Under the pieces are notes generated by a model that saw only the letters and a program-made list of their open reading frames with translations, ran no database searches and was not told the DNA's origin. A program made the position numbers and the translations under genes. A stretch of DNA of 64,000 bases from assembly GCA_965153455.1 (NCBI GenBank), contig OZ234493.1, forward strand, positions 11,646,213-11,710,212, written 5' to 3'. Within the stretch, counting starts at the first letter, position 1; each line of letters starts with the position of its first letter. The stretch is from Sphagnum compactum (taxonomy: Eukaryota > Bryophyta > Sphagnopsida > Sphagnales). This document shows, piece by piece, positions 12,520 to 24,400 of the stretch.

Positions 12520-12522
12520 TTA

Positions 12523-14780
12523 CAACAAGAAGCTCTCAACTTAGGTACAAATTCTCAAATATGTGACATTTTCAACACACTTGCAATTTTCAACTGAAAT
12601 TGACTTTTCCTATACAAGTGTCCTATCATAATGGTCACAAATGTGAAACTAGTTATTTGGTTTAGGGTTACATAAATTCATGGATTGCTATGTAATTGCC
12701 TACAAAACATAACCTTAACCTTAAGCTTTACCCCCTAACTTAGATCATAACCTGGGAACTTGAGAACCGTGAGTTTCAGAAAGGATCAAATACTTGAGGC
12801 TGTCTCTGCTTTCAACCAATTGCACATCTGTTGTGGTCCCCTTCAATAGATAGATACCTGGAAAAGAAGCTCCCAAATATCCGGCACGGGTCTTGTGTGA
12901 GAAGTGATCAACACGGGTGTGTGCCAAACCACAATCGTGAACTTTTAACCCTCAAGGACTCCATGTCTTTTCCTTGTCTTGTTTTCTCTCCAAAGCTTTT
13001 GTTTAAGGGAGGTTGAGTTTGGGTTACAGATCTATCCGCTTGGGGCTAGGCAAGTAACAATTTTCCACCACTAATGACAACCTTGGGTTAACTGCTGGCT
13101 TAGATAGGAGGTTTTGTACAACCAGGCCCGTTCCACCCCAGAATGCACCTTGGGCAAGGTGAGCTGCCATTCTATTAGGTGATAATGGGTTCTTCCAAGG
13201 CCTAATCCAAAGCGTAATCGATGGTAAAGTGTAAACCATCTCCAACCCCCAATTGATGAGGACTTAGGAGTCAGGACAAGTAGTGTACATTTTGGGTAGG
13301 GTAAAGCCCCACATGCCCTCCAATTACACTAAAAATATTGGAGCAGTTTTTTTTTTTTTTTTTTTTTTTTTTCCTTAAAAATTTATACAAATACAACCGA
13401 GTGATGAACCAAAAGTTTGAAATGGGAAAATATTCAGTGAACTAAACTCCAGGCAAAACCACTATGACATGGGGTGCCATAGCCACTTACAGAATCGTGT
13501 CTCTTTAAGGATTTTAAAGGTTTGGGAGCAATAGTTACATGCAATGGTAGACATCATGGCCTCAACAAGAGAGCTTTTTGGATCAATAAATAGCTGGGGG
13601 TTCAGGGAACTACTAGGCCCCCAATCATTCATTCATTCATTCATCCATCCATGCATACATACATATATCCATTAATGACCAGAACTAGTTTTATACCTTA
13701 GACATTTTGATCCATTTATTTCAGAGTGTTGAAGAAGAGTTTCCAAAGGGGCAGAAAGAAGTTCTGAATCATGTGGAGCCATAGCAATCAGCACAAAATC
13801 ATTCAGAAACCAAAGAGTAGTTGAAGGGAAAAACAAAACTATGGATATTTGTCAAAATTGTTGAAAATTGAACTCCCAACTTGTGAAAAACTATTTATTG
13901 GCCCAACCATTTCATTACTATTACAAATACCCAACATAGAGTGCACATTGACTTATTCTTCAACTGTTGAAAATTTGAAAAATTAAATTTGAAATTGTCA
14001 AACCTTTTTGTTTAAATAAATAAATAAATATTCGACAAAGAAGTGCCAATCATCAGTTGTAGGTATAGTGCTTACAAAGTCTCAAGCAAGTAGCATTGAG
14101 ACTTGATATAAATGTATAGGTTTGGGCCATTAATAAGTATAGGAGAAGGGTCGGACCAGAGGCCCTTCCTTTAGCTTTGAAGTGCCTAGACACAAGGGTA
14201 GTAGACCCAAATGACAGGCACCGAAACACAAGGAAGGACTGAGGCCCTTCTCTGGCATAAAAACCTGCACTAATTTTCAGAGGATGAGCAAATCCTCCAC
14301 ACAAGAGAGTTATCAGTAAAGTAACCCTGTCTTCACCCTGTCTTTGTGCCTTCTTTCACCCCCTATCCCCTCTTTCAGTGGTATCCGCAAAGTAAAGACA
14401 TTTCACTAAATCTCAGTATGAAATGCTGAAGGTATTGAATGCAGAAGGTTCTAGACTAATTATAGTAGTTGTACTGTAAGGAGCAGTGAAAATATATGTA
14501 GCAGTAGTGGAGGCGCTCAAGAAAAAGGAAAGACATGATGAAACTCAGTTTACCACCAAAGTTGATGGTTTTCTGAGTTTCATCCCCCCTTGAGTGCTAA
14601 TGTACTTTTTTGCAGGGTTTTATTTTAATCTCACCCTGTGTATGACCAAACTCAGGGTTCTGGTGCTGTGTTTTTCTTACTTCACGGATAACTCTAAGAC
14701 GTCTTCCTGGACAATTATTGCTGAGTTCTTTCTTGCAACTGACAATGGTCATCAATATGCACTACAAAAATTAGGGCATG
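12523..14780. other. Intergenic, simple repeats only
   Basis: No supported gene. Contains a run of 26 T at 13347-13372, an (ATTC)n/(ATCC)n stretch at about 13625-13660 and an (AAAT)n stretch near 14015-14030. The open frames here are short and without family resemblance. Confidence 0.4.
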
Positions 14781-14781
14781 T

Positions 14782-14885
14782 TTTGACGTGTAGGGTGCAC
14801 CCTCTAGACTGAGGGTGGAGCCTGAGGTCTAGGGTGTAACACCTTTGGATCGAGGGATGGAGCTCGAGGTCTAGGGTGTAACGCC
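14782..14885. repeat. Imperfect tandem duplication
   Basis: Two diverged copies of about 50 bp, each containing gagggtggagcctgaggtct or a variant followed by agggtgtaac and a cacc/cgcc ending. Non-coding. Confidence 0.6.
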
Positions 14886-15124
14886 TTGCTGCGTAACGTA
14901 GATAATCGAAGAAGGTTCCAGACCAGGTGGAGAATGAGTGAAAACATGGGGAGTCTTTGTTGTGTACTTACTTACTTACACCTTTGATCATCATAACTTG
15001 TGGACCCTTCTTCCTCTCAGAGTCAAAAGAGACAAAAGCTTTTTTGCATGGAAAAAAGTGCTCAGATGTATTGAATCCACTCAAGTTGCTTCCACCACAG
15101 AATGGAAGGCCATGGGCGAGTGAG

Positions 15125-15177
15125 TGGGCTTCGCTTCTGTTGGAAGCAATTTACTTGACCAACAGAAGCGAAGCCCA
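15125..15177. repeat. Perfect 19-bp inverted repeat (hairpin) with a 15-nt loop
   Basis: The left arm 15125-15143 (tgggcttcgcttctgttgg) is exactly complementary to 15159-15177, with loop aagcaatttacttga. Imperfect pairing extends outward (ggaaggccatggg on the left, cccatgccttcc on the right), interrupted by a short extra cgagtgagt-like segment on the left. Such long perfect arms do not arise by chance in decayed DNA, so the inversion is probably recent. Confidence 0.9.
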
Positions 15178-16400
15178 TGCCTTCCACTCAGCCTCCAGAT
15201 TCCAAATTATCATTACTAGGACGACAAACTTGAAATGGTCGGTAAACCAGCAAAATGTGCACAACTTTTTTACTTGGTGTTCTTCTTCACATGCTTCTTC
15301 TCTATTCCTATTTAGTGGGGGCCCCAAGTCCATATGGTATTTAGGAAAAACACGCCTATGGTAGAACATTTAGTGTCTCAATGTTCACCGAAATGCAAGG
15401 GAGTGCTCCTTTCATTTTGATGACTAAAAACAATATGCGCCCTTGGGGCGCACCCATTGCACTTTAAATCATCCAAAACAAAGTACATATGAATGAGATA
15501 TGGCAATTTGAAGGGAGAGGGATCAAAAGTCAAAAAATTTGAAGTTTAGAACACATGGTAACCTATGGGTGACAGCTTTTTTTGCCCATGTACAAATAGT
15601 ATCCAATGTATGATGGTTTAGTACCTATTATTTTCAGTTCATAAATGAAAAGTGTCCAAACAATTTTCATCCTTTAAATGGTCATTTTACAATTCATGGT
15701 CAAGATCCTCCCAAGAAAAGGGCAAAAAATCCAATGGCCATAGGCATAACCAAGTTGAATTTAGGGTTTAGGACTGCATGCACTTGGGAGCGACACAAAA
15801 CTGTGGGTGCCAATGTTCTTTAACTCAATTTTGTCATGTGACTAAAGGTGGCAATCATTCCAAAGAAAAATTAGCTAGATTTGGCAATTAAAAATCTGAA
15901 AATAAAGATTTTGAAACTTTCTTCTATATTTTTGGCAACTATGCATTAGTATAGCAATTCGCAACATATATTTATTTATGTATTTTTTTATATTTTTATA
16001 TTTTGTATTTGACAACTTGAAAACCCAAAAAACACCCAAATATTTCCATTTTGAAATTAAAATTCGACATTTGGCAATTTTTCGAAAAAACAAAAAAAGA
16101 ATCATTGGTGGGAAGTCCTCATGAAGCTTATGCTTGTAGCCGACTTTTGGAAATAAAATTCTCCCCTCAACCTCCTTTCTAATCTCTATGGTGTGATCTA
16201 CTTTTTCCCATAACCTCTTTTTTAATCTCTGTGATGATCTCCTCCAGCAAAGCCATGGGCTCCTCCTCCTTCAAGCTCTAGGATTATGCTCTTCTTGCTC
16301 ATGTTTTTTTGAAAAATAATCAAAGTTGTCATAGATCTCTTGCTTGTGCTTCCTCAAAATGCAATTGTTTCAAGTTGTGATGTTTCTCTTATTAATGTTG
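15178..16400. other. AT-rich intergenic, no gene seen
   Basis: Short open frames occur but none has recognisable domains. Several segments are A/T-rich with stops in all frames. Confidence 0.4.
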
Positions 16401-17330
16401 CCTGGTAGTCACGTTGCTCCAAAGCCATGATGCTCCTCTTGCTCCTCTTTCTTGGCCTAATCTAATTGCTCTAAAGCCATGATGCTCATATTTCTCATGT
16501 TTTTCAAGATGTTCATCTTGCTCGTGTTTTCTTTGATGTTTTTATTGCTTGTGAGTTTTGTCGTGCCCCCTTTGGCTTTTGCTTTTATGTTATGCTCCTG
16601 CTCCTCTTATTGGTAGTCCAGTGGCTCCAAGCCATAATGCTTCTCTTACTGGTAGTCCAGTGGCTCCAAGCCATGATGCTTCTCTTACTGGTAGTCCAAT
16701 GGCTCCAAACCATGATGTTCCTCTTGCTTATGCTTCCTGGTAGCCCAATTGTTTTAAGTTGTGATGTTTTTATTGCTTGTGCTTCTTGCCAACCTAGTTG
16801 CTCTGAGTTGTGATGTTCTTACTCTTCTTATTAGTAGTCCAGTGGCTCCAAGCCATGATGCTCCTCTAGTTTATGCTTTCCGGCAACCCAGTTGCTCTAA
16901 GTTGTGATGTTCCTCTTGCTTTTGCTTTTACATGATGCTCTTACTCATCTTATTGACAATCTAGTGGCTCCAAGCCATGATGTTCCTCTTGCTTACGCTT
17001 CTTGGCAGCCCAATTGCTATAAGTAGTTGTGTTCCTCTTTTTTTGCTTTTACGTGATGCTCCTAGTCCTCTTACTGGCAATCTAGTGGCTCCAAGCCACG
17101 ATGGTCCTCTCGCTTATGCTTCCTAGCAACCTAGTTGCTTTAAATTGTGATTCTATTCTTCCTTGTGATTTTTTTCATGTTTTTTTTCTTAACAATCTAG
17201 TGGCTCCAAGCCATGATGCTCCTTTTGCTCATGCTTCTTGGTGGTCTAATTGTTCCAAGTTGTGATGTTCCTCTTGCTCATGCCTCTTAGTGGTCCAATT
17301 GCTCCAAGCCATGATGCTCCTTTTGCTATC
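16400..17330. repeat. Diverged minisatellite around gtggctccaagccatgatg
   Basis: A unit of roughly 40 bp (tggtagtccagtggctccaa, gccatgatgctcctcttgct) recurs many times, alternating with a related variant in which the motif reads caattgctctaagttgtgat. The best preserved stretch is 16610-16720. One frame translates as repeated GSPVAPSHDASLT, but stops and a lack of frame conservation show it is not a gene. Confidence 0.8.
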
Positions 17331-18176
17331 ATTTCATAGTAGTCTAGTTGTTATAGGCCCGTGATATTTTATTTTATTTTTCCATGATGCTCTTCTCTCT
17401 CGTGTTTTTTTTGTGATGATCTTAAGTTCATGTTTTCTTGCTTGTCAAAGTCATAGCAGTTGTGATCCTCTCCCACTTCCTCCCACTTCATGTTCATTAA
17501 GTTACGAATTTGGTGGGTGTAAACGTGCTAGAACATGCCCATTTGTTCGATGCCTTGCCATTGCCACATGTTTAGCAGCCCATTGTGCCTTTGTTGTGAA
17601 TCCAAGGTTCACACCTCAGTATCCCAATGGGTGTGAACGCCAGCCCATTTGGAATTTTTTGTAGAAGGTGTTTCCTACACTTTTTATTGTTATTGCAGTC
17701 CACATTGCATCAAATTGGGCCTTTGCACGCCAATTGGCTACTCACTCTACAGCTCGCTATGTTGCAACCAGTACCTATGTTGCTTTTATGGCTTTATTTT
17801 CCTCCTTCTCCTTTCATTTTGCTTTATTGTGTTCTTCTACTACTGCTTTGTCAAAAAAATTTACAAGATTCCCAAATATTTAATAGAGGTCACTATATGT
17901 GATTTAGAGTAATCCACTAATAATTCTTTACCTTGTGTAGGTCTTGCAAGTAGACGAGGTAGGGCTAGTAGGTTACATCACCTCTTGAGTGAGGTTTGCC
18001 GAAGTGGGAACATCTTCCTGTTGAGTTGTTTCAGATATGTTGATTATTTCTTCAACTGGACTTCGAAGTCTTTGCATGTAGTATCGATGTTCCCCTTGTT
18101 GTGTAGTTATAAAATCATTTGTAGGCTTTATTGTAGAACCCATATTCATTATGTTAAACAATTATATAGCAACTCT
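17331..18176. other. Intergenic, no gene seen
   Basis: Several overlapping open frames of 60-90 codons at 17410-17910, T/C-rich and without domain resemblance. Its right end abuts the transposase remnant. Confidence 0.35.
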
Positions 18177-19440
18177 CTATTCTTGTTCATCTTGATTAGC
18201 TTGGTCACTTGAAATGTAATCATCTTCACCCTCAGCTTTTTCACCTTCACCCTCTTCATTTCCTAATGTTGTTGTTGTTGTGTAAATGGTTGAAGGTGTT
18301 ATTCGATTATCCATTGCTCTACAATTAAGTGGCCATATTCCAATAACCCTTAAACCATACTTAATGTTTTGTAATGTCAAGGATTGGTCCAAGGCTTTAT
18401 CCACCAAGCCAGCAAATGTAATTTTGTTTGGTTTTTGGTATTTGATTCTAGCCATAGTTCCATCCCTTTCTTTCTTAAATGTAGTTTTGAATGGCTTAAA
18501 ACACAAAACATCAAGGGGTTGGAATGCATGTGAGGTGTGCAAGGGTAGGATTATCATGTATAAACCAAAAGCCATTTCTTGTTCTAGGGCTTTCAATGTA
18601 ACATGTGATCCGTGACCATCTAGATCTAATAAATGATGATTGGTTTGGGATATCCCACTTGGAACAAAGTGTTTGAGAATGAAAGGAATTCTTTGAAAAG
18701 GAAATTTATCATCCATGCCTTTGTCTACATTGTCAAACATGTTCATGGTTTGCATTTTTGGATGTAATCATCATGTAATCTTTTTCCTCTAAATATGTAG
18801 AACCCCATCAAAACTGACCCAACATTATTGGCAATGCAATTTATTGTTAACCACTTTCAAAACTTGGGTATGGTACTATAGACTATTTGTGAGCCCCTCT
18901 TGGCTAAAACCTTACCTCATGCTTACCTACATACCTTAATTTCTATTTCATCTGAATTCCAAATGTGGTATGGTTTATACTTGTGTTGTTGGTAAAGGGC
19001 TGCCAAGTTGGAGTAAAAGGATTTGCAAAAATCAATAGTGAATCCTTATGTTCTTGAGACTTTTAATCCCTTTGCTTGTCTAATGATTATGTTAAAATGC
19101 CTTTTTTGGAACCATTTCCACCAAGAATTTCTTGGAACACCATCCTTGAATGGTGTTGGTCTTATTTGTGTGATTTCTGTAACCTTCATTTTCAGCTATT
19201 GTATGGTGATGGACAACCCACATTCCTGTAAAACTAATGTCCATTCAACTATGGTTTTGTTTTCTTCCTCCATCAACACACCTATTGGTCCCATCTTGTA
19301 ACTCCTTGTTTTACCATTCAAGATGATCGGATAAGGAAGTAAGTGGTATCCCCCATGACTAGCTTACTTTTCATTGGGAGTGGGTCCCTACTTCAACAGC
19401 TTCCATTGCTTCTTCAAAAGTTTAATTAATCCATGTTGAT
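18177..19440 (-). pseudogene. Pogo/Tc1-mariner-type DDE transposase remnant
   Basis: The 3' part (18755-18177) is still open for 192 residues and carries the DDE_1 signature: LDLDGHGSHVTLKALEQE with the catalytic Asp, then PLHTSHAFQPLDV and the following FKPFKTTF. Upstream on the same strand, spread over more than one frame and broken by stops, are the family's other parts: an N-terminal helix-turn-helix-like stretch, a WWKWFQKRH DNA-binding segment near 19100 and WNSDE near 18955, which would carry the first catalytic Asp. The acidic tail (EEGEGEKAEGEDD) follows the DDE block. Known members are CENP-B/jerky-like plant transposase genes. Frameshifts and stops upstream make this copy inactive. 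Terminal repeats were not found. Confidence 0.8.
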
Positions 19441-20730
19441 TTATTTTTTCTTGGTGGGTGTTTTCTCCCAACTTGGCATTGTGTGTGTGGTGTATTTGAT
19501 TTAGGTGTTGTTTGTCGTATCTCTGTAATAGATGTAACATGTGTAGTTGGTGTAATAGATGTAGCAAGTACAAAATTTGACGATTGGTTTTCCTTGTCTG
19601 CTAGTTGGTCCAGGAAAGCAAATCGACGCCTCCGAGGGACAACAAACATCATTTTGAACTAGCCCTTCCTAAATCAAGCCTCCAACTGGAAGGGCTTATG
19701 TAGTCCTTTCCCACTAAAAGGTTTCCCTTATTATTCATGTAATCACCCCAAGACCACCCAAAATTTGTTAAGTCAAGGTAGGTTTCAAAAACATGTGCTT
19801 CAAGTTCACTCGTTGAAATCATGAATTCATAGAACCCTAAAAAATCTTCCCACACTAAATCCTTGTCTTCAGTCTTTGTGCAGGCTATCAGGATATACTT
19901 ATATGTGCAATTCACCCATGCAATCTGGTATCTTGGCTTTTTAGGCCTCAGATCTCTAGCATCAAACTTAATGGACTTTTGTATCCATCGATAATACAAT
20001 GACTTAAAAAACTTCTCTTTGGAAAGTCTACTAAAAGTTTGAAAATCTATTTTTGGTGGATCTGGAATTGAAATGTGTAGGTGGTTTTCTACTTCCTCCC
20101 TGGTCTCATGTTTCCTTTCTTCTTGATTGTTGGTAAATTGTTTAGAAAACGGGTAAACATTGAAAGTTGTTGGTCTACCTTTCCTTTCCCCCTTAGATTT
20201 ACTTGAAATGCATGTTCTACTTTGATTGATGGAATTTAAACTCTAGATGGTAATTTCTAATTGTCCTCTTCTACTTTCACCTTTGTATTTTCCTAATTTG
20301 CACTAAGATCTACTTTGGTGGCTAGAATTTGAGGTTTTGATGGTAATCTTTGGAAATCATACTCAACTTTCACCCTATCCTCTCCCTAACCTAATGTGAT
20401 CCCATAACTTGAACATAGACCTTTTGATCCTTGTCTCAAAAATATGGCATTAGGACAAAGGAACTTTAAGAAATGTTGCAACTTCTCTTCCACACTTCTT
20501 GGTAGTTTTGACATCCTTAGCTTATAATGAACTTGGTGAAAATGAGAGAAATGGAATGAAAGTGAAACTCCCAACCCTAAACCTTGCTCTAAATGTCTTT
20601 TTTGTGTTTTTGTGCCAAGTTTGTATGGGGTGCGAAAGTGCACCCTTTGATGGGTGTAAGTCACCATAATGTGTTAGGGTTGTTCTGACAAAATTTAATT
20701 GTTTTGGGAACATGTGCATTGGAACACTAA
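19441..20730 (-). other. Degenerate coding-like DNA upstream of the transposase
   Basis: Minus-strand open frames at 19422-19652 (starting with a basic PRRRRFAFLDQLADKE stretch), 19649-19999 (116 residues, with YQIAWVNCTYKYILIACTK and WSWGDYMNNKG) and 20386-20667. None is recognisable. They may be the N-terminal part of the same element or a second decayed ORF. Confidence that this was once coding is modest. Confidence 0.3.
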
Positions 20731-21166
20731 ACCCTAATCTAACAACTATTGATTCCTTCCATTATTTTCTTACTATGAACCCTAAATAACCCTATAACCA
20801 AACACAACATTCTTTATGGTGGTTCACTATTGAAACCCCAAAAATCCCACCCTTTCCCAAGAGTAAACATTTTAAAGAAAAAATTGGGCACAGATAACAC
20901 CCATATCCGAGCATAACAACAAAATTTCCGAACACAAAAGAAAATTATATGGACAAAAAAGTTCATTTTGTGGGCAAATGGTGTAAATTTCTGAACACAA
21001 AAGTTTATGGATGAGTGTTCGGTCATAGAAAAAAAAATGAACATTGAAAGGATTAGGGTTCCATTGTTCATGGGTTGTTTTCTAAACATAATGGGCATTT
21101 GCCTATAGGTGTCTGTTCGCCCATAGGTGTGCTTACCTTAGATCAATGTGGGTGGGTATTTGATTT
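20731..21166. other. Intergenic, diverged internal repeat
   Basis: Contains loosely repeated motifs of the form ...aaa(a)ttt/ggg ca/aca aat... with ttcgc/ccgaac fragments (cataggtgt occurs twice at 21103-21130). No gene. Confidence 0.3.
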
Positions 21167-21475
21167 TGTTGGCCTTGCCTACAAAGGCAAGGGATATTGA
21201 GTTTAAATTCATTATAGAACATAACAATTTAATGGATTTTGGCCCCTAGGTAATAATAGGTCTATTTTTATATGACAATTTTTGAAAGATGATATTTTGG
21301 TTTGTGTTGAAACGTAAGATTAGTTATCAAATTATAATAACTTGAAGGATTTCAGTTTCTTTTAGAGGATTTTTTGAAGATTATATTTTTGCATGGTGAA
21401 ATATTTGAGTTTCCAAAATTCTTCTTTTGCCTTAAGATATTTTTTAATGTAAATGGAAAAGGCCACAATGTAACA
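21167..21475 (+). repeat. Dispersed ~320-bp repeat, copy 3
   Basis: Starts TGTTGGCCTTGCCTACAAAG, like copy 2, and ends ggccacaatgtaaca. Retains ggcccctaggtaataatagg, gatgatattttggtttgtgt and tttcttttagaggatttttt. More diverged than copies 1 and 2 at its right end. Confidence 0.85.
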
Positions 21476-24400
21476 CACTCATTGTTAATAACCTTTGACC
21501 ACTAGTTATTTCAAAACCTTGGAAGAATTAACAATCTTCATGAAAGCAACACTTTTACATAAAGTTATTTGATTTTCTTAAGATTTAAAAAATCATGGTT
21601 ATATGTATATTAGAACTAACTCTTTGACCTTTTAAGATTTGTGGTATAAAAGTAAAGAACCTGAGGGTGGGTTTGTGCCAAATTTTTAACACTCGTCTTC
21701 TCCTATACGTTGTTCCCCCTCCCCCATCCCTTCCTCTCTCCTCATACTACTTTTGTCCAACTCAAATCAATTTATTGTCATGGTATTCACTTCTTTTTCA
21801 AAATTAAAAATATAACTAAAATCATTAAATAATTAAATTTCACATCTTAAAAATACATAATTATGATACATCCACACAAGATGATTTTTTCATAAGTTTT
21901 TAATCATGATTTCAAGATACTTAAGTTCATTATTAAAAAGGTGGTTTTTGACACACCTACCTCATAAGCTATTAGGATGACCAATTGTGTTGTGACAAAA
22001 AATGCAATATCCTCTCCATGTTATGGTTGTCTATAGTGGTCTTAGAATATGTAAACAAATAAGTTTTCATGGCATTTTATTATAACTAGACCTACTTTGA
22101 ATACGATATTAGCCTATTTAGACATTCAAATATTATTCTAGCCCCATTTTATAAAGGCTTAAATTCTCTAGGTACATAAGTATAATTTTATTGAAAAAAA
22201 TATAAACTTGACCTTAAATTTTGAACAAGTTATTATGTTTGATTTGTTGTCCATAATTAATATTATATAACATTTATTTGGGAGTGTGTGCATTAGTTGA
22301 ACAAACTAATTACACATTTTTTTATGGTTTAGTTATGCATAATGGAGATGGAATTAGACCTTGTGTTAAACCATACCAACTTTAAATTCTTTGTGAAAAT
22401 GATTAGAACATAAGGCTTTAGAAATCCAAAAAATCAATCTCAAAACCAAACTTGAGGCTCCATCAAAAACAATAAATAAAAAAAACTAAGACCATAAGTT
22501 TTTGTAAAAATCAAAAAACAAACAACAGTGGTGTACACATGCCTCATATTAGCCAAAAAATGGTATTGGACTTATACTAGGACTAAACTAGTAAAAAATA
22601 CTTTTAACGGACCCAATATTAAGACTAGGCTAATATGAAAGTTTTTAAATGACTCAATAAGATGGTCATTTTAAAAGTACCCAATACCAAAACAAATAAT
22701 CAAGATGATATAATGTTCCATAAATTTAAACAAACACAAGTTTATGGCACTATGTTTATTTGATGAAACACCAAAAAAATACCTCACACCCCAACAAAAC
22801 TAGAATTCCCTCCACAACTTGGTACAAATTGAATTTGATGTTGAATTGTTACCCATTGCAAGCCCACTAGCTCGTGCACATAAAGTTCATTGTCTTATGA
22901 AGCTCATGCATGTGAAGGTCTTCGAGTCCCTTTTTTTTTGTTTTGTTTTCTTTTTTATGAGCTTTACAAGTTTTATGAACATAAACAAGAGGAGGTGTGT
23001 GGTGCTCAAACTAGAGGGAATCAAACTACCACTACAAAAAAATAAATCTTAAAGAAAACATTGCCCCTCCTCCAAAACCAAAAGCCTATGGAAGATGTTG
23101 GACGATAAAGAAAAGGAAACTTCTGAACAAATTTTGAAGCAAATCCTTCACCCTTGTGTGTTTTTTTTTGAAGAAATTGATGTTCATGTTTTTCAATTTG
23201 TGACTAATTGCTTACATTTGTTACATTAGGCCATAATAGGTTATTATTATTTACAATTTTTACCTCTAGTGAGCCATTTGGGTATTATTGTGGATTCAAT
23301 CTACCACCACTAACACATTAAATTGCACAAAATTCAAGGAAAGAATTGACCTAGGTAAATGGGTATTGTTTGCTGAAAAAACAAAACACTACTTTAGGTG
23401 ATATTGGGTGTTTCCACAGTCAACAACATTGATGTTAGGCATAAGATCCCAATTTTAGTGATCATCTAAAACCCTAAATATATATCATAATAGCCATGAA
23501 ATGAAGGAAACAAATTTCCAATAATTTAGAATTTCATGACAAGGGGATCGATAAGGGGACCATTGCATTATATTTGATGCAACTTTGTGATAAACTTGTG
23601 AATGAAGGTTTTTGAGGAAAAATCATGAGCTACATTCAACATGTTGATCTTGAAATCATTTTGCACAAATTGTGGAAACATCAATAACAACAATTGGTCT
23701 TCTTTGCATGTTAGAGCATATATTATAAATGTGTAGCCCATGGGTTGAAAAAACAATTGTTGGAATGGAGTTGATGTTGGGTTTTCAAATTTTGATTTCT
23801 TATTGCAAGTTCTTGTGGACATAAACCAAAAGGGAATGGAAGGTGAAAGTAAAACCAACAAAACACCACCTTACGAATTTTTTTAATATGTTCAAAAGTT
23901 GATACCCAAGCACCATTGGTGGGTATCTATGGGAAAAAAGGTCTTTCCATCACCTGTAACAACTGCCCATTATAATTAACTTTTAAGATTTCTTTTAGAC
24001 TTTATAAAGCAATATAAGTCCATGACTTTCGTCATCATCTCCTTCTTTAGTTTTGGGATTAGACTGTTATATGAGAGGTTGATTGAATAATGTTATGAAT
24101 ATTATTGTCGTTGTTGCATACACAAACATCAAACATCTTAAGGATAAAAAATGAAATCCAATGATTCCATTAAATGAAAATGTTGTAATGACACGTTAAA
24201 GATTTCCCAATTTAATTTTGAGGGCACCTTAAATCCATAATAAGTTCTTATGACACTATAATGTTCTTATGTTTATGGGTTGGCTTTAACATTACATAAG
24301 GGCCAACCATTTTTTCTTTACATCATGAATAGGATCTTGGCCATTGCCAAAATTTCGCACTTGCCTGTGCTTGCCACCTTAGGCGAGCACCTTATTTTGA

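Noticed and set aside
13024-13245. Minus-strand frame with RMAAHLAQGAF, faintly like an RNase H region of a LINE
   Set aside because: Only one short motif, no other RNase H residues and no reverse transcriptase nearby in the same orientation.
16558-16813. GSPVAPSHDASLT repeat protein
   Set aside because: Produced by the 16400-17330 minisatellite; frame is not kept across units and stops are frequent.
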